DNA of 64,000 nt from Roseitranquillus sediminis (GCF_016918935.1 NZ_JAFFOB010000009.1:1-64000), one strand, 5' to 3'; positions 23,434 through 32,932 are shown, counted from the stretch's first letter. The notes: a model not told the origin generated them from the sequence alone. Program-made: numbers and translations.

Positions 23434-24215
23434 GCGACCTCCAGGTCCGGAAGCGGCGTTCCGAAGATGCGGCCGTATCCCTGCGGCATCGGCAGCCCAG
23501 CATGACCCAGCATCGACCAGAGCGTCACCTGGTTCGAGGTCAGCACCGGCTTGCCCAGCTCGGCCTCGATGCGCGCCGCCACGGCCATCGCCGGCAGCGA
23601 AGTGCAGGGCATGAAGAGCGCTTCCGCCTCCGCGCTGTCCGCCGCGCGGGCCGCACGCACCATGCAGTCTGACGTCACACGCGCGATGTCACCATCGTCG
23701 GCGAGGCCCAGCCCGACCCCGCCGACGACCTCGAAGCCCGCAGCCTCGAGATAGGCCATCATCGGCTCCGTCGTCTCGGGAACGTAGGGCGCCATCAGCG
23801 CGAGCCTGCGCACGCGGAGCGCCGCCAACGCATGACGCACGGCCCGCGCAGGCGTCACCACCGGGACCCTCGGACGCGCCGCTGCGATCGCCGCGTCCAC
23901 CTCGGCGTCGCCGATCACGATCGAGCCCGAGGTGCAGCCGAATCCTACGCAGGCCAGCGGGTGCCCCGGCACCAGGCGCGACACCGCCTCGGTCAGCCGC
24001 GGCTTCATGGCGAGCAGGTTGGCCGGTGTAGTCGGATTTACGAAGTGGATCCGCGCGACGTGCATCACGCCGAGTTCGGGCGGGATCACCCGCGCCGCGT
24101 CCCGCTCGAAGGTCAGGTCGGTGGCGAGCGCGACAAAGCCGAGCCGAGCGAAACGATCTACCTTCTCGAGCTCCGCAGGATGTGGCGCGATCCGCGACGG
24201 GGAAGCCGCCTCCAT
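23430..24215 (-). CDS. eutA: EutA, Asp/Glu racemase-like protein of hydroxyectoine utilisation
   Basis: The 261-aa protein is of the aspartate/glutamate racemase and arylmalonate decarboxylase superfamily, with the two catalytic-type cysteines in GFGCTSGS and FMPCTSLPA. In ectoine clusters EutA always precedes EutB and EutC and is proposed to invert a stereocentre of hydroxyectoine or its product. The start at 24215 is only three bases from the stop of the usp gene. The family call is firm; the substrate is inferred from context. Confidence 0.88.
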   Translation of the reverse strand: MEAASPSRIAPHPAELEKVDRFARLGFVALATDLTFERDAARVIPPELGVMHVARIHFVNPTTPANLLAMKPRLTEAVSRLVPGHPLACVGFGCTSGSIVIGDAEVDAAIAAARPRVPVVTPARAVRHALAALRVRRLALMAPYVPETTEPMMAYLEAAGFEVVGGVGLGLADDGDIARVTSDCMVRAARAADSAEAEALFMPCTSLPAMAVAARIEAELGKPVLTSNQVTLWSMLGHAGLPMPQGYGRIFGTPLPDLEVA

Positions 24216-24217
24216 CG

Positions 24218-24655
24218 TCAGACGACGAGGACGGGACGGTCGGCCAGGCCGGTGATCTTGTGGCTGACGCTGCCCACCATGTATCCCTCGATAGAACCGA
24301 GGCCTCGGCAGCCGACGGCGATCAGGTCCACGTCGTGCTCACGCGCAAATGCGATGATCGAGCGCGACGGCTGGCCCGCCTTGACGAAGGCGCGCACGTT
24401 CTCGGCACCCGCCTCGCGCGCGACCTTCTTGCCGTAGTCCGCGACCTCGGTCGCGTGGCCGCGCATCAGGTCGTCCATGTTCTCCGGCTCCTGCGGCCGG
24501 ACCATCGAGAACGACGCCTCGAGCAGGCTGTGGTGGCGGTAGACCGTCAGCACGAGGACCTGCGCGTGGCAGACCTTGGCCAGCTCCACCGCCTTGCGCA
24601 GGGCGCCCTCGGCCCCCTTGGACCCGTCGTAGCCAACCAGTATTCGCTTGAACAT
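24218..24655 (-). CDS. Universal stress protein of the ectoine TRAP operon (TeaD-like)
   Basis: The 145-aa UspA-domain protein begins FKRILVGYDGSKGAEGAL and ends with the ATP-binding motif GCRGLGSIEGYMVGSVSHK. In Halomonas the equivalent TeaD binds ATP and tunes the TeaABC ectoine TRAP importer. Here the gene lies nine bases after the large permease gene and before eutA, the same position, which supports that role. Confidence 0.9.
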   Translation of the reverse strand: MFKRILVGYDGSKGAEGALRKAVELAKVCHAQVLVLTVYRHHSLLEASFSMVRPQEPENMDDLMRGHATEVADYGKKVAREAGAENVRAFVKAGQPSRSIIAFAREHDVDLIAVGCRGLGSIEGYMVGSVSHKITGLADRPVLVV

Positions 24656-24664
24656 GCCGCCCCC

Positions 24665-25951
24665 TCACTCCGCGAAGGCCAGGTCGCGCAGGAAGAGCGC
24701 GATCTGCGGAAAGAAGATCAGCGCGACCGACACGCTGAGCAGGATCAGGATGAAAGGCGGCGTCCCGCGCACCACCTCCGCGTAGGGCCGCTTGAAGACC
24801 GCGATCGCGGTGAAGATGTCGCAGCCGAAGGGGGGCGTGGCCGAGCCGATTGCAACCTGCAGCGTGATGATCGTGCCGACAAGCACCGGATCGAGGCCCA
24901 CGTCGTTCACCACCGGTGCAAAGATCGGCACCAGGACCAGGATTACCACGATCGGGTCGACGAACATGCACCCGATGAAGAACGCGATGGAGATGACGAA
25001 GAGGACGCCAATCGGCCCCATCTCGGAAATGCCGACCGCGCCAAGCATCTGCTGCGGGATCTGCGCGAACGAGATCACCCACGAGAATGCCGCCCCCGCC
25101 GCGACCAGGATGAAGACCACTGCCGTGATGAGGCCGGTGGACTTGGCGGTGTCCCAGACGCCCTTCATGTCGAGTTCGCGGAAGACGATGGTCTCGAGCA
25201 CCAGCGCGTAGAGGACGCAGGCGGCGGCCGCCTCGGTCGGCGAGAAGATCCCGCCGTAGATGCCGCCGATGATGATGAGCGGAAAGCCCAGCGGCCAGAG
25301 CGCCTTCTGCACCGCCTTCAGCCGTTCGCCCCAGCTCGCCTTAGGCTCTGGCAGAACGTTGTGCCGGATCGCATATATGACCGAGTAGATCGAGAAGAGC
25401 ACGAGAATCAGGAGGCCCGGCCCGATTCCGGCGATGAAGAGCTCGGCGATCGAAGTGTTCGAGACGACGCCGTAGATGATCATCCCGATCGAGGGCGGAA
25501 TCAGGAATGCGATGTCAGAGGAGTTGACGATCAGCGCCAGCACGAAGCTGTCGTTGTAGCCCGCCTTGAGCATCCGCGGGCGCAACGGCGAGCCTACGGC
25601 GACCACCGTCGCCTGCGTCGAGCCCGAGACGGCGCCGAACATCGTGCAGGCCGCCGCGGTCGAGACGGCGAGGCCGCCGCGTACGTGGCCGACAAAGGCC
25701 ATCACCATGTCGATGAGCCGGCCGGCCGACTGGCCGCGGGTCATTATATCGGCGGCGAAGATGAACATCGGAACGGCGATCAGCGAGGCGGGCCTGATGC
25801 CCGCCATCATCTGCTGCACCATCGTCTCCATCTGACTGAGGCCGCCGAACATCGCGTAGAAGCCGACAAACGCGCCGGTGATGAGCGGGATCATCATCGG
25901 AAAGCCCAGCAGCAGCAGCACGATCATGATCGAGAAGATGCCCGCAGCCAT
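24665..25951 (-). CDS. uehC: UehC, TRAP transporter large permease (ectoine/hydroxyectoine)
   Basis: The 428-aa protein is a DctM-family large TRAP permease with about twelve hydrophobic segments and the family blocks LLLLGFPMMIPLITGAFVG, FGAVSGSTQATVVAVGS and GSATPPFGCDIFTAIAVF. It forms the sodium-driven channel of the importer with UehB and the binding protein UehA. It is three bases downstream of uehB. Substrate assignment rests on the flanking ectoine catabolic genes. Confidence 0.92.
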   Translation of the reverse strand: MAAGIFSIMIVLLLLGFPMMIPLITGAFVGFYAMFGGLSQMETMVQQMMAGIRPASLIAVPMFIFAADIMTRGQSAGRLIDMVMAFVGHVRGGLAVSTAAACTMFGAVSGSTQATVVAVGSPLRPRMLKAGYNDSFVLALIVNSSDIAFLIPPSIGMIIYGVVSNTSIAELFIAGIGPGLLILVLFSIYSVIYAIRHNVLPEPKASWGERLKAVQKALWPLGFPLIIIGGIYGGIFSPTEAAAACVLYALVLETIVFRELDMKGVWDTAKSTGLITAVVFILVAAGAAFSWVISFAQIPQQMLGAVGISEMGPIGVLFVISIAFFIGCMFVDPIVVILVLVPIFAPVVNDVGLDPVLVGTIITLQVAIGSATPPFGCDIFTAIAVFKRPYAEVVRGTPPFILILLSVSVALIFFPQIALFLRDLAFAE

Positions 25952-25954
25952 GTC

Positions 25955-26581
25955 TCAGACCTCCCGCTCGTCGTCGTCGCCGTAACCCTCGAGGACCCCG
26001 GTGGAGAGGAAGATGTCCCGCGAGATCATGTTCTTGATGGCTGTCAGAAGGTACTGCACCCCGGTCATGAAGAACCCGACCGGGACCCAGATCAGCGTGT
26101 ACCAGACCGGGATCTGCAGCGACGGCAGGACCCGCCCGCGCCCGGCCTGCGTCAGGATGTATGTGAACGAGTAGTAGCAGAGCCCGAACATAAAGAAGGC
26201 GGTGACGAGCGCGATGACGATCATCAGCACCTTGCGGCCCTTTGCGGGCAGCGTGTCGTAGATTGCCGACATGCGGATGTGCCGGCCGTGCCGTGCGGCA
26301 TAGCTGATCCCGGCGAACGTGATGAGGATGATGAGGATGCGGTTGAGCTCCTCGGAGAAGTAGATGCTCTGACCCAGCGCGAAGCGGCCGACCACGTTGG
26401 CGATCGTGTTGAGCGCCATCAGCAGGACGCCGGCCGCGAGCAGCACGGCCTCCACGCGCGCGATTACGACGTCAATGGTGCCAAGCACGCCGGGAAGCGC
26501 GGAATGGTAGTCGTCCGTGTCCGGCTGATCGGCGGCCGAAGTCTGGGTCTTGTCGGCGACCGGCTCGTTGGGATTGGTCAC
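25955..26581 (-). CDS. uehB: UehB, TRAP transporter small permease
   Basis: The 208-aa protein has four transmembrane segments of the DctQ family ([78 protein letters not shown]) and a longer than usual charged N-terminus of about 35 residues. It sits between uehA and uehC. It supports assembly of the importer in the inner membrane. Confidence 0.9.
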   Translation of the reverse strand: MTNPNEPVADKTQTSAADQPDTDDYHSALPGVLGTIDVVIARVEAVLLAAGVLLMALNTIANVVGRFALGQSIYFSEELNRILIILITFAGISYAARHGRHIRMSAIYDTLPAKGRKVLMIVIALVTAFFMFGLCYYSFTYILTQAGRGRVLPSLQIPVWYTLIWVPVGFFMTGVQYLLTAIKNMISRDIFLSTGVLEGYGDDDEREV

Positions 26582-26646
26582 GCGGGCTCTCCGGCTCGTG
26601 GGCGCGGGCCGGGCGGACTTGCCGCCCGACCCATGGTGCTACGGGA

Positions 26647-27669
26647 TCAGCCCGAGGTGGCCGACTGCGCCGCCTCCAGATCCTGCTTCATCTGATCGAG
26701 GATGCGCTGGCCGCTCTCGCCGGTCATGTCGATGAACGCGTCCTCGACCTGACCCGCGGTCTCCATGAACGGCTGCCGCTCCTCTTCCGAGAGGACATTG
26801 ACCTGCATGTCGGGCTTGGCTTCCTGAATGTTCTGCAGGCTCTCCTCCTGCAGCCCGGCCTGGTACTCGACGATGTAGTCGAACGCCGCCGCGATGGCGT
26901 TGTCGACCACCTGCTGGTCCTCCTCCGACAGCCCGTCGTAGAAGTCCTTGTTGGCCATCACCGCCGTGGTGAAGTTGTTGTGGCCAATGCAGGTGATCAC
27001 GTCGGTCACCTCGTACATCTTGGTCGATTCCAGGAAAAACCCAGGATTCTCCTGCCCCTGGATGATGCCGGTCTGCAGCGCGCCATAGACCTCGCCCCAG
27101 GGCAGCGGCGTCGGTGTCGCGCCGAAGGCCTGATAGCTCTCGACCAGGAGCGGGTTGGTCATCACCCGGAACTTGACCTCGTTGAGATCCTCCGGCGTGC
27201 GGACGGGCTCCTGCGTGGTCATGCAGACCTCGCCCTCGGGGAACATCGTCAGGAGCTCGAGCCCCTGCTCGGCATAGAGTTCGGGGAACATCTCGTTGAT
27301 CGCGACCGAGTTGCGGAAGAACTCGACCAGCGCCTCGTTGTCCTGCGGCAGCAGGTACGGCACGAAGAAGACCTGCGCCTCGGGGATCAGCGAGCCGGTG
27401 AAACCGGGCGACTGGTCCACGAACTGCAGGATGCCGGCCTGCGCCTGCTCGAGCAGCGCCTCGGACTCGCCCAGCGCGCCGAACGGATAGACCTCGATGG
27501 TGTGGTCGCTGTTGGCCTCGACCTCTTCCTTGAACTTGTTGGCGAAGACGTTCTGGACATCGGTCTCGGCGGCTTCCTCGGTCGCGTAGCGCCACGTGTC
27601 GGCCGAAGCCGCACCAGCGGCCAGACCCAGCGCGATGGTCGCGCGGGTGGTCATTCTGAGGATGTGCAT
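26647..27669 (-). CDS. uehA: UehA, TRAP substrate-binding protein for ectoines
   Basis: The 340-aa protein begins with a signal peptide (MHILRMTTRATIALGLAAGA, cleavage near ASA-D) and has the DctP-family pattern, including FGALGESEALLEQAQAG, VRTPEDLNEVKFRVMTNPL and LPWGEVYGALQTGIIQGQEN. It captures ectoine or hydroxyectoine in the periplasm. The start ATG at 27669 is chosen because the signal peptide begins there; a much longer frame upstream is a non-coding extension. The 65-base gap to uehB is the largest inside the transporter genes. Confidence 0.92.
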   Translation of the reverse strand: MHILRMTTRATIALGLAAGAASADTWRYATEEAAETDVQNVFANKFKEEVEANSDHTIEVYPFGALGESEALLEQAQAGILQFVDQSPGFTGSLIPEAQVFFVPYLLPQDNEALVEFFRNSVAINEMFPELYAEQGLELLTMFPEGEVCMTTQEPVRTPEDLNEVKFRVMTNPLLVESYQAFGATPTPLPWGEVYGALQTGIIQGQENPGFFLESTKMYEVTDVITCIGHNNFTTAVMANKDFYDGLSEEDQQVVDNAIAAAFDYIVEYQAGLQEESLQNIQEAKPDMQVNVLSEEERQPFMETAGQVEDAFIDMTGESGQRILDQMKQDLEAAQSATSG

Positions 27670-27944
27670 GTTCGTTCTCCCTTCCCTGTTCTGGCTCTCG
27701 GCCGGGACGGCTGGTTTTCCCTGGGCCGGATCTGAACCCTCTTCGGCGCCCTGAGACGCGCGACGACGCCTGATCTCCATAGCGTCAGGCCGCTGCGATC
27801 CTGTGTCCACGGCCGCCATCCCGTCGGCGACCAATCTGTTTGGTCCCCGAAAGAGCGTCAATTCGATAATTGAATCACGACAATCTGCAGGAAGCATTGT
27901 CAGGTTCGGCGGCGCGGGTGCCTCTTTCGGCGGCGCCCGCCGCA
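27670..27944 (-). promoter_or_regulatory. Gap between enuR and uehA, probable operon promoter region
   Basis: The 275 bases between the enuR stop and the uehA start carry no convincing gene. They include an A/T-richer patch around 27835-27895. This is the most likely place for the substrate-inducible uptake/catabolism promoter controlled by EnuR in related clusters. No precise operator was identified by eye. Confidence 0.35.
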
Positions 27945-29345
27945 TCAGTTGCGTGACGGTTCCGCAGTCGCCGGACCGCCGGCGCCGCCCTCGCCGGCGG
28001 CAAGCGAGACCTGCGTCAGCGCCGCCTCGAGCGCGGCCTCGGACACTCCGCCGAGACAGACGCGCACGCCGGCGGGCCGTTGCCGGTCGTCGACGGCGAA
28101 GGCGGCGCCGGGCGTGACGGCGATGCCGCGGCGGGCCGCCGCCTCGACCAGCGCGACCTCGGCCTCCGCGTCGCGCCGGGGGAGCCAGACGTGCAGCCCG
28201 TGCGGCATTCCGCGATGCACCGTATCCGCCAGCGCCCGGCGCGCCAGCCGGTTGCGCCGCGCCAGCGTCCGCCGCTGCCACACCAGCAGACGCCGTGCGG
28301 TGCCGTCACGCAGCCAGCGCGTCGCGATCTCCGCCATCAGCGCCGTCGCCATCCAGTTGGCGGCGCGGTGACGCGCCCGCGCCGTCGCCACGAGGGACTC
28401 GGGGGAGACCAGCCAGCCGACGCGCAGCCCCGGCATCAGGCACTTGCCGAGGCCGGTGACGTAGAACGTCCGCTCCGGCGCCAGCGCCGCGATCGGCGCG
28501 GTGCGCCCTGGCTCGAGCGGGCCCCAGGCGTCGTTCTCGAGGATCAGGACGTCGTGCCGCCGCGCCACCTCCACCAGATCCGCCCGCCGCTCCCCCCCCA
28601 TCGTGCAGGTCGCCGGCCCCGACCCCGCCGGCATCACCGCGAGGAGGCGCACCCGATCGTTCTCGCAAGCGCGGGCGAAGGCATCCGGCAAGACTCCTTC
28701 CGCATCAAGCGGCAGTCCCGCCAGGCGAAGGCCCTGCCCGAGGCAGAGGCCACGCAGCGTGTGGTGGCCGAGCGCCTCGGTCACGACGCAATCGCCCGGA
28801 GAGGTCGCCGCCGCGACGGCCGCGGCGATGGCAGGCGTGCTGCCGTTCGTCGGCAGCACGAGGTCGCCGCGCGTCCTGACGCCGCACCGGGCAAGCCACG
28901 GCAGCGCCGCCTCGACATGGTCCCGCAGCGCCATCCGGGGGCGGAACGAGCGCATCGCCTCGCTCCAGCCGCCGTGGGCGAGCTCCAACAGCACCGCCTC
29001 CATGGCGCGGGTGTGCTCGCCGCCCACGACCGGCGTCAGCATCGAGCAGTCGAGCGTTCCATCGCGCCCTTCCAGTCGCTGGTAGGGCGGGTTCTCTTCG
29101 CCAGTCCCGCGCACGAAGGTGCCGCGCCCGATCTCGCCCGAGATGCTGCCCGACCGCGCGAGCTCGTCGTAGGCGCGGCTGACCGTCTGGACCGAGAGGT
29201 TGAGTTGCCAGGCAAGGTCGCGGTGGGTCGGCAGCCGGTCGCCGGGCCGGAACTCTCCCGCCTCGATCGCGGCGGCGAGGTGGCGCGCGAGCGATCGGTA
29301 GGCGGGGCGGTCGATTGCATCCGGCTCTGGCGGCCACATTGTCAT
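27945..29345 (-). CDS. enuR: EnuR, MocR-type repressor of ectoine catabolism
   Basis: The 466-aa protein has an N-terminal GntR winged helix (LARHLAAAIEAGEFRPGDRL, LPTHRDLAWQLNLSVQTVSR) and a C-terminal aminotransferase-like domain with the PLP lysine K301 in TGLGKCLMPGLRVGW. EnuR of Ruegeria is known to repress ectoine genes and respond to ectoine breakdown products bound by the PLP domain. The length and lysine position agree. It heads the minus-strand cluster and is divergent from asnC over 63 bases. Confidence 0.93.
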   Translation of the reverse strand: MTMWPPEPDAIDRPAYRSLARHLAAAIEAGEFRPGDRLPTHRDLAWQLNLSVQTVSRAYDELARSGSISGEIGRGTFVRGTGEENPPYQRLEGRDGTLDCSMLTPVVGGEHTRAMEAVLLELAHGGWSEAMRSFRPRMALRDHVEAALPWLARCGVRTRGDLVLPTNGSTPAIAAAVAAATSPGDCVVTEALGHHTLRGLCLGQGLRLAGLPLDAEGVLPDAFARACENDRVRLLAVMPAGSGPATCTMGGERRADLVEVARRHDVLILENDAWGPLEPGRTAPIAALAPERTFYVTGLGKCLMPGLRVGWLVSPESLVATARARHRAANWMATALMAEIATRWLRDGTARRLLVWQRRTLARRNRLARRALADTVHRGMPHGLHVWLPRRDAEAEVALVEAAARRGIAVTPGAAFAVDDRQRPAGVRVCLGGVSEAALEAALTQVSLAAGEGGAGGPATAEPSRN

Positions 29346-29408
29346 GAGACGATCTTCCGCCGCCCGAGCGCGATTGACAATCCGCGGCAGCGTCAGAAGG
29401 CTGCTCCG
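29346..29408. promoter_or_regulatory. Divergent promoter region between enuR and asnC
   Basis: Only 63 bases separate the two regulator starts, so both promoters and any operators for EnuR and AsnC must overlap here. This arrangement allows coordinated control of the uptake/hydrolysis genes and the downstream dehydrogenase and transaminase genes. Exact boxes were not resolved. Confidence 0.5.
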
Positions 29409-29918
29409 ATGCCACGCCTCGCCCTCGACGACCGCGATATCGCCATTCTCTCCGTGCTCACGCGCGAGGGGCGGATCGCAAAGACCGAGCTGGCGCGGCG
29501 GGTGAACCTGTCTGCCACGCCCTGCTGGCAGCGGCTGAGGCGGCTGGAGCAGGCCGGCCTCATCCGGGGCTACCGCGCGGACGTTGCCCTCGCGGCGCTC
29601 GGCCCGCACGTGGTCGTCTTCGTCACCGTCGAGCTGGAGAGCCACAGGGCGGAGAGCTTCCAGGCCTTCGAGCGCGGGGTCGCGCGCTATGACGAGGTCG
29701 TCGGTTGCTGGGCGCTCGGCGGCGGCTACGACTATCTGATACAGGTCGTCACCCGCGACGTCGTCAGCTACCAGGCGCTGATCGACGCCATGCTAGCGGC
29801 GCGCATCGGGCTCAAGCGTTATTTCACCTACGTCGTCACGAAGGAGGTGAAGACGTCGCCGCCGCCACTCGACCTCATCGCCGGGACACCGGAGAAGACT
29901 GACGCCGCGCGGCCCTGA
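29409..29918 (+). CDS. AsnC/Lrp-type regulator of ectoine catabolism (DoeX-like)
   Basis: The 169-aa protein has the Lrp/AsnC helix-turn-helix (LDDRDIAILSVLTREGR, KTELARRVNLSATPCWQRLR) and the RAM ligand-binding domain (VFVTVELESH, VVGCWALGGGYDYLIQVVTR). An AsnC-type activator is a regular member of ectoine catabolic loci (DoeX in Halomonas, AsnC in roseobacters). It begins the plus-strand half of the locus, upstream of the aldehyde dehydrogenase gene by 92 bases. Confidence 0.92.
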   Translation: MPRLALDDRDIAILSVLTREGRIAKTELARRVNLSATPCWQRLRRLEQAGLIRGYRADVALAALGPHVVVFVTVELESHRAESFQAFERGVARYDEVVGCWALGGGYDYLIQVVTRDVVSYQALIDAMLAARIGLKRYFTYVVTKEVKTSPPPLDLIAGTPEKTDAARP

Positions 29919-30010
29919 GAACAGAGGAATCCTCTCGTGCGGCGCCGAGGCAGGAGAAATCCTCCACTCTGCCCGGGCTATGCCGGCCACAGCCGAGAGG
30001 AGGAGCACGA

Positions 30011-31507
30011 ATGGGCCGGATTTCGCATCAGAATGAGTGGGGATACGACATGACAGATCTGGCGCAGTCGCTCGCAGACCCGAGACTGCTCCGCCGCGAG
30101 GCGCACATCGGCGGCGCGTGGGTCGCTGCCGGTGAGACCTTCGCCGTCACAGACCCCGCCACCGGCGCCGAGGTCGCGCGGGTCGCCAAGGTCACGGCCG
30201 ACGGCGCCGCGGACGCAGTCTCGGCGGCCGAGCGTGCCTTCCCCGCCTGGTCCGTCTCGCTGCCGCAGGAGCGGGCGCGCCTGCTGCACGCCTGGCACCG
30301 CGAGATGATGACCCACCGCGAGGGCCTGGCGCGGATCATGGTCGCCGAGCAGGGCAAGCCGATCTCCGAGGCGCGAGGCGAGATCGACTATGCCGCGAGC
30401 TTCGTCGAGTTCTATGCCGAGGAGGCGCGGCGCCCGAACATCGAGGGCGTGACCTCGCACCTGCCCGACGCCGAGGTCGAGCTCTGGCGCGAGCCGGTCG
30501 GCGTCGCCGCGCTGGTGACGCCGTGGAACTTCCCCTCCGCCATGATCACCCGCAAGGCCGCTGCCGCCATCGCCGCCGGCTGCACCACCGTCGTCCATCC
30601 CTCCGCCGAGACGCCGCTCTCGGCGCTGGCGCTGGCCGAGCTGGCGCAGCGAGCCGGCTTCCCGCCGGGCCTCTTCAACGTCGTCACCGGGGACGCGCCC
30701 GAGATCGTCGGCGACTGGACCGCCGACACCCGCGTCCGGGCGCTCAGCTTCACCGGCTCGACCGAGGTCGGCCGCCTGCTCTACCGCCAGTCGGCCGACA
30801 CGGTGAAGCGGCTGGTGCTGGAGCTCGGGGGCCACGCGCCGTTCATCGTCTTCGCCGACGCGGACATGGAGCAGGCGGTGGACGAGGCGATTAAGGCCAA
30901 GTTCGCCACCACCGGGCAGGACTGCCTCGGCGCCAACCGCTTCCTCGTCGAACGGAGCGTCTACGACGAGTTCTGCCGCCGCTTCACCGAGCGGACGCAG
31001 GCGCTGACCCTCGGCCCCGGCATGGACGACCCCGACCTCGGCCCGCTGATGAACGAGCGGGCCGTGGCCAAGCAGGAGGAGCACGTGCGCGACGCGCTCG
31101 ACCGCGGCGCTCGCCTGCTGACCGGTGGCGAGCGTGATCCGCAGGGGCCGCTCTTCTACCGCGCGACGGTGTTGGCCGATGTGCCCGCCGACGCGAAGAT
31201 CATGCACGAGGAGACGTTTGGCCCCGTCGCCGCCATCGCCCCCTTCGACACCGAGGAAGAGGCGCTGGGTTGGGCCAACGCGACCGAGTACGGCCTCGTC
31301 GCCTACCTTCACACGCAGGACCCGCGGCGGATCTACCGCGCGTCCCGCGCGCTCCAGTTCGGGATGGTCGCCGTGAACCGCACCAAGGTCACCGGCGCAC
31401 CGATCCCGTTCGGGGGCATGAAGCAATCCGGCCTCGCCCGCGAGGGGGCCCGCTACGGGCTCGAGGCCTTCACCGACATCAAGTACGTCTGCCGCGACTG
31501 GGCCTGA
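30011..31507 (+). CDS. doeC: Aldehyde dehydrogenase of ectoine catabolism (semialdehyde oxidation)
   Basis: The 498-aa protein is an NAD(P)-dependent aldehyde dehydrogenase: TPWNFPSAMITRK, FTGSTEVGR, LELGGHAPFIVF and the catalytic Cys in TGQDCLGANR. In ectoine clusters the equivalent (DoeC, or Ssd in roseobacters) oxidises aspartate semialdehyde to aspartate. Sequence alone cannot separate succinate- from aspartate-semialdehyde preference. The ATG at 30011 has a strong GAGGAGG site; a second ATG at 30050 is a possible shorter start. It is three codons' distance from the transaminase gene and co-transcribed. Confidence 0.88.
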   Translation: MGRISHQNEWGYDMTDLAQSLADPRLLRREAHIGGAWVAAGETFAVTDPATGAEVARVAKVTADGAADAVSAAERAFPAWSVSLPQERARLLHAWHREMMTHREGLARIMVAEQGKPISEARGEIDYAASFVEFYAEEARRPNIEGVTSHLPDAEVELWREPVGVAALVTPWNFPSAMITRKAAAAIAAGCTTVVHPSAETPLSALALAELAQRAGFPPGLFNVVTGDAPEIVGDWTADTRVRALSFTGSTEVGRLLYRQSADTVKRLVLELGGHAPFIVFADADMEQAVDEAIKAKFATTGQDCLGANRFLVERSVYDEFCRRFTERTQALTLGPGMDDPDLGPLMNERAVAKQEEHVRDALDRGARLLTGGERDPQGPLFYRATVLADVPADAKIMHEETFGPVAAIAPFDTEEEALGWANATEYGLVAYLHTQDPRRIYRASRALQFGMVAVNRTKVTGAPIPFGGMKQSGLAREGARYGLEAFTDIKYVCRDWA

Positions 31508-31519
31508 GGAGTGACCGCC

Positions 31520-32899
31520 ATGAACAAGATGCTGACCAACGACCAACTCGCCCAGTGGGACCGCGAGAGCCTATTCCACCCGTCGACCCATCTCGCGCAG
31601 TTCTCGCGCGGCGAGGCGCCGCAGCGCATCGTGACCGGCGGCGAGGGCGTCTACATCGAGGACCGCGACGGCAACCGCCTGCTCGACGCCTTCGCCGGGC
31701 TCTACTGCGTCAACGTGGGCTACGGCCGGACCGAGATCGCCGACGCCATCGCCGAGCAGGCGCGCGAGCTGGCCTACTACCACGCCTATGTCGGCCACGG
31801 GAACGAGGCGGCCATTACGCTGGCCAGGATGATCCTCGACCGCGCGCCCGAGGGGATGGCGCGGGTCTATTTTGGCCTGAGCGGGTCGGACGCGAACGAG
31901 ACCAACATCAAGCTGGTCTGGTACTACAACAACATCCTCGGCCGGCCCGAGAAAAAGAAGATCATCTCGCGCTGGCGCGGCTACCACGGCTCGGGCCTGA
32001 TGACGGGGTCGCTGACCGGGCTGCACCTCTTCCACAAGAAGTTCGACCTGCCGCTGAGTCAGGTGATCCACACCGAGGCCCCCTACTACTTCCGCCGTCC
32101 CGACACCGCGATGAGCGAGGCCCAGTTCACCGCGCACTGCGTCGCCGAGCTCGAGGCGTTGATCGAGCGTGAAGGCGCGGACACTATTGCCGCCTTCATC
32201 GGCGAGCCGGTGCTGGGCACCGGCGGCATCGTCCCGCCACCCGCCGGCTATTGGGAGGCGATCCAGGAGGTGCTGCGCCGCCACGACATCCTGCTGATCG
32301 CGGACGAGGTGGTGACGGGCTTCGGCCGCCTCGGCTCGATGACCGGGTCGAAGCACTACGGGCTGAAGCCCGACCTCATCACGATCGCCAAGGGCCTGAC
32401 TTCGGCCTACGCCCCCCTCTCCGGCTCGATCATCGGCGAGCGGATGTGGAAGGTGCTGGAACAGGGCACGGACGAGAACGGACCCATCGGCCACGGCTGG
32501 ACCTACTCAGCGCACCCGATCGGCGCGGCGGCGGGCGTTGCCAACCTGAAGCTGGTCGACAGCCTCGGCCTCGTCGAGAACGCCGGCACGGTCGGCGCCT
32601 ATCTCAACGATCGGATGGCCGAGGCGCTGGCGGAGCACCCGCATGTCGGCGAGGTTCGCGGCGAGGGGATGCTCTGCGCGGTCGAGCTGGTCGAGGATCG
32701 GGGGGCACGACGCTTCTTCGAGCCGGCCGGGCAGAAGGCGGGCGCAGTGGTGGCGGAGATGGTGCGGCGCGGCGTCGTTGCCCGAGCCATGCCGCAGGGC
32801 GACATCATCGGCTTCGCGCCCCCGCTCTGCCTGACGCGGGAAGAGGCGGACCGCATCGTGGACGTAACGGCGGACGCGCTGCGCAGCGCGATCGGCTGA
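31520..32899 (+). CDS. doeD: Class III aminotransferase, diaminobutyrate transaminase
   Basis: The 459-aa PLP enzyme shows the class III pattern: DAFAGLYCVNVGYGR, YFGLSGSDANETNIKL, RWRGYHGSG, ADEVVTGFGRLG, and the Schiff-base lysine in LITIAKGLTSAYAPLSG. DoeD/Atf transaminates 2,4-diaminobutyrate to aspartate semialdehyde, feeding the dehydrogenase encoded just upstream. GAGGAG lies eight bases before the ATG at 31520; a GTG at 31511 lies within that spacing and is less likely. A terminator-like hairpin follows the stop. Confidence 0.9.
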   Translation: MNKMLTNDQLAQWDRESLFHPSTHLAQFSRGEAPQRIVTGGEGVYIEDRDGNRLLDAFAGLYCVNVGYGRTEIADAIAEQARELAYYHAYVGHGNEAAITLARMILDRAPEGMARVYFGLSGSDANETNIKLVWYYNNILGRPEKKKIISRWRGYHGSGLMTGSLTGLHLFHKKFDLPLSQVIHTEAPYYFRRPDTAMSEAQFTAHCVAELEALIEREGADTIAAFIGEPVLGTGGIVPPPAGYWEAIQEVLRRHDILLIADEVVTGFGRLGSMTGSKHYGLKPDLITIAKGLTSAYAPLSGSIIGERMWKVLEQGTDENGPIGHGWTYSAHPIGAAAGVANLKLVDSLGLVENAGTVGAYLNDRMAEALAEHPHVGEVRGEGMLCAVELVEDRGARRFFEPAGQKAGAVVAEMVRRGVVARAMPQGDIIGFAPPLCLTREEADRIVDVTADALRSAIG

Positions 32900-32905
32900 C
32901 GCGGC

Positions 32906-32932
32906 GGGGCCGGTTCGACACGGGCCGGCCCC
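32906..32932 (+). terminator. Terminator-like hairpin after doeD
   Basis: GGGGCCGG pairs with CCGGCCCC around an 11-base loop, starting seven bases after the doeD stop. A second perfect 9-pair hairpin (GCGGCCGGC/GCCGGCCGC) lies at 33004-33032. Neither has a T-run, so termination may be partial or protein-dependent. Confidence 0.45.

Noticed and set aside
24182-26695. 837-codon plus-strand frame, very rich in Asp, Arg, Glu and His
   Set aside because: Its composition is the usual antisense shadow of GC-rich genes; the minus strand encodes usp, uehC and uehB with clear motifs.
27670-28281. Long N-terminal extension of the UehA frame
   Set aside because: It overlaps enuR in another frame; the signal peptide starts at 27669.
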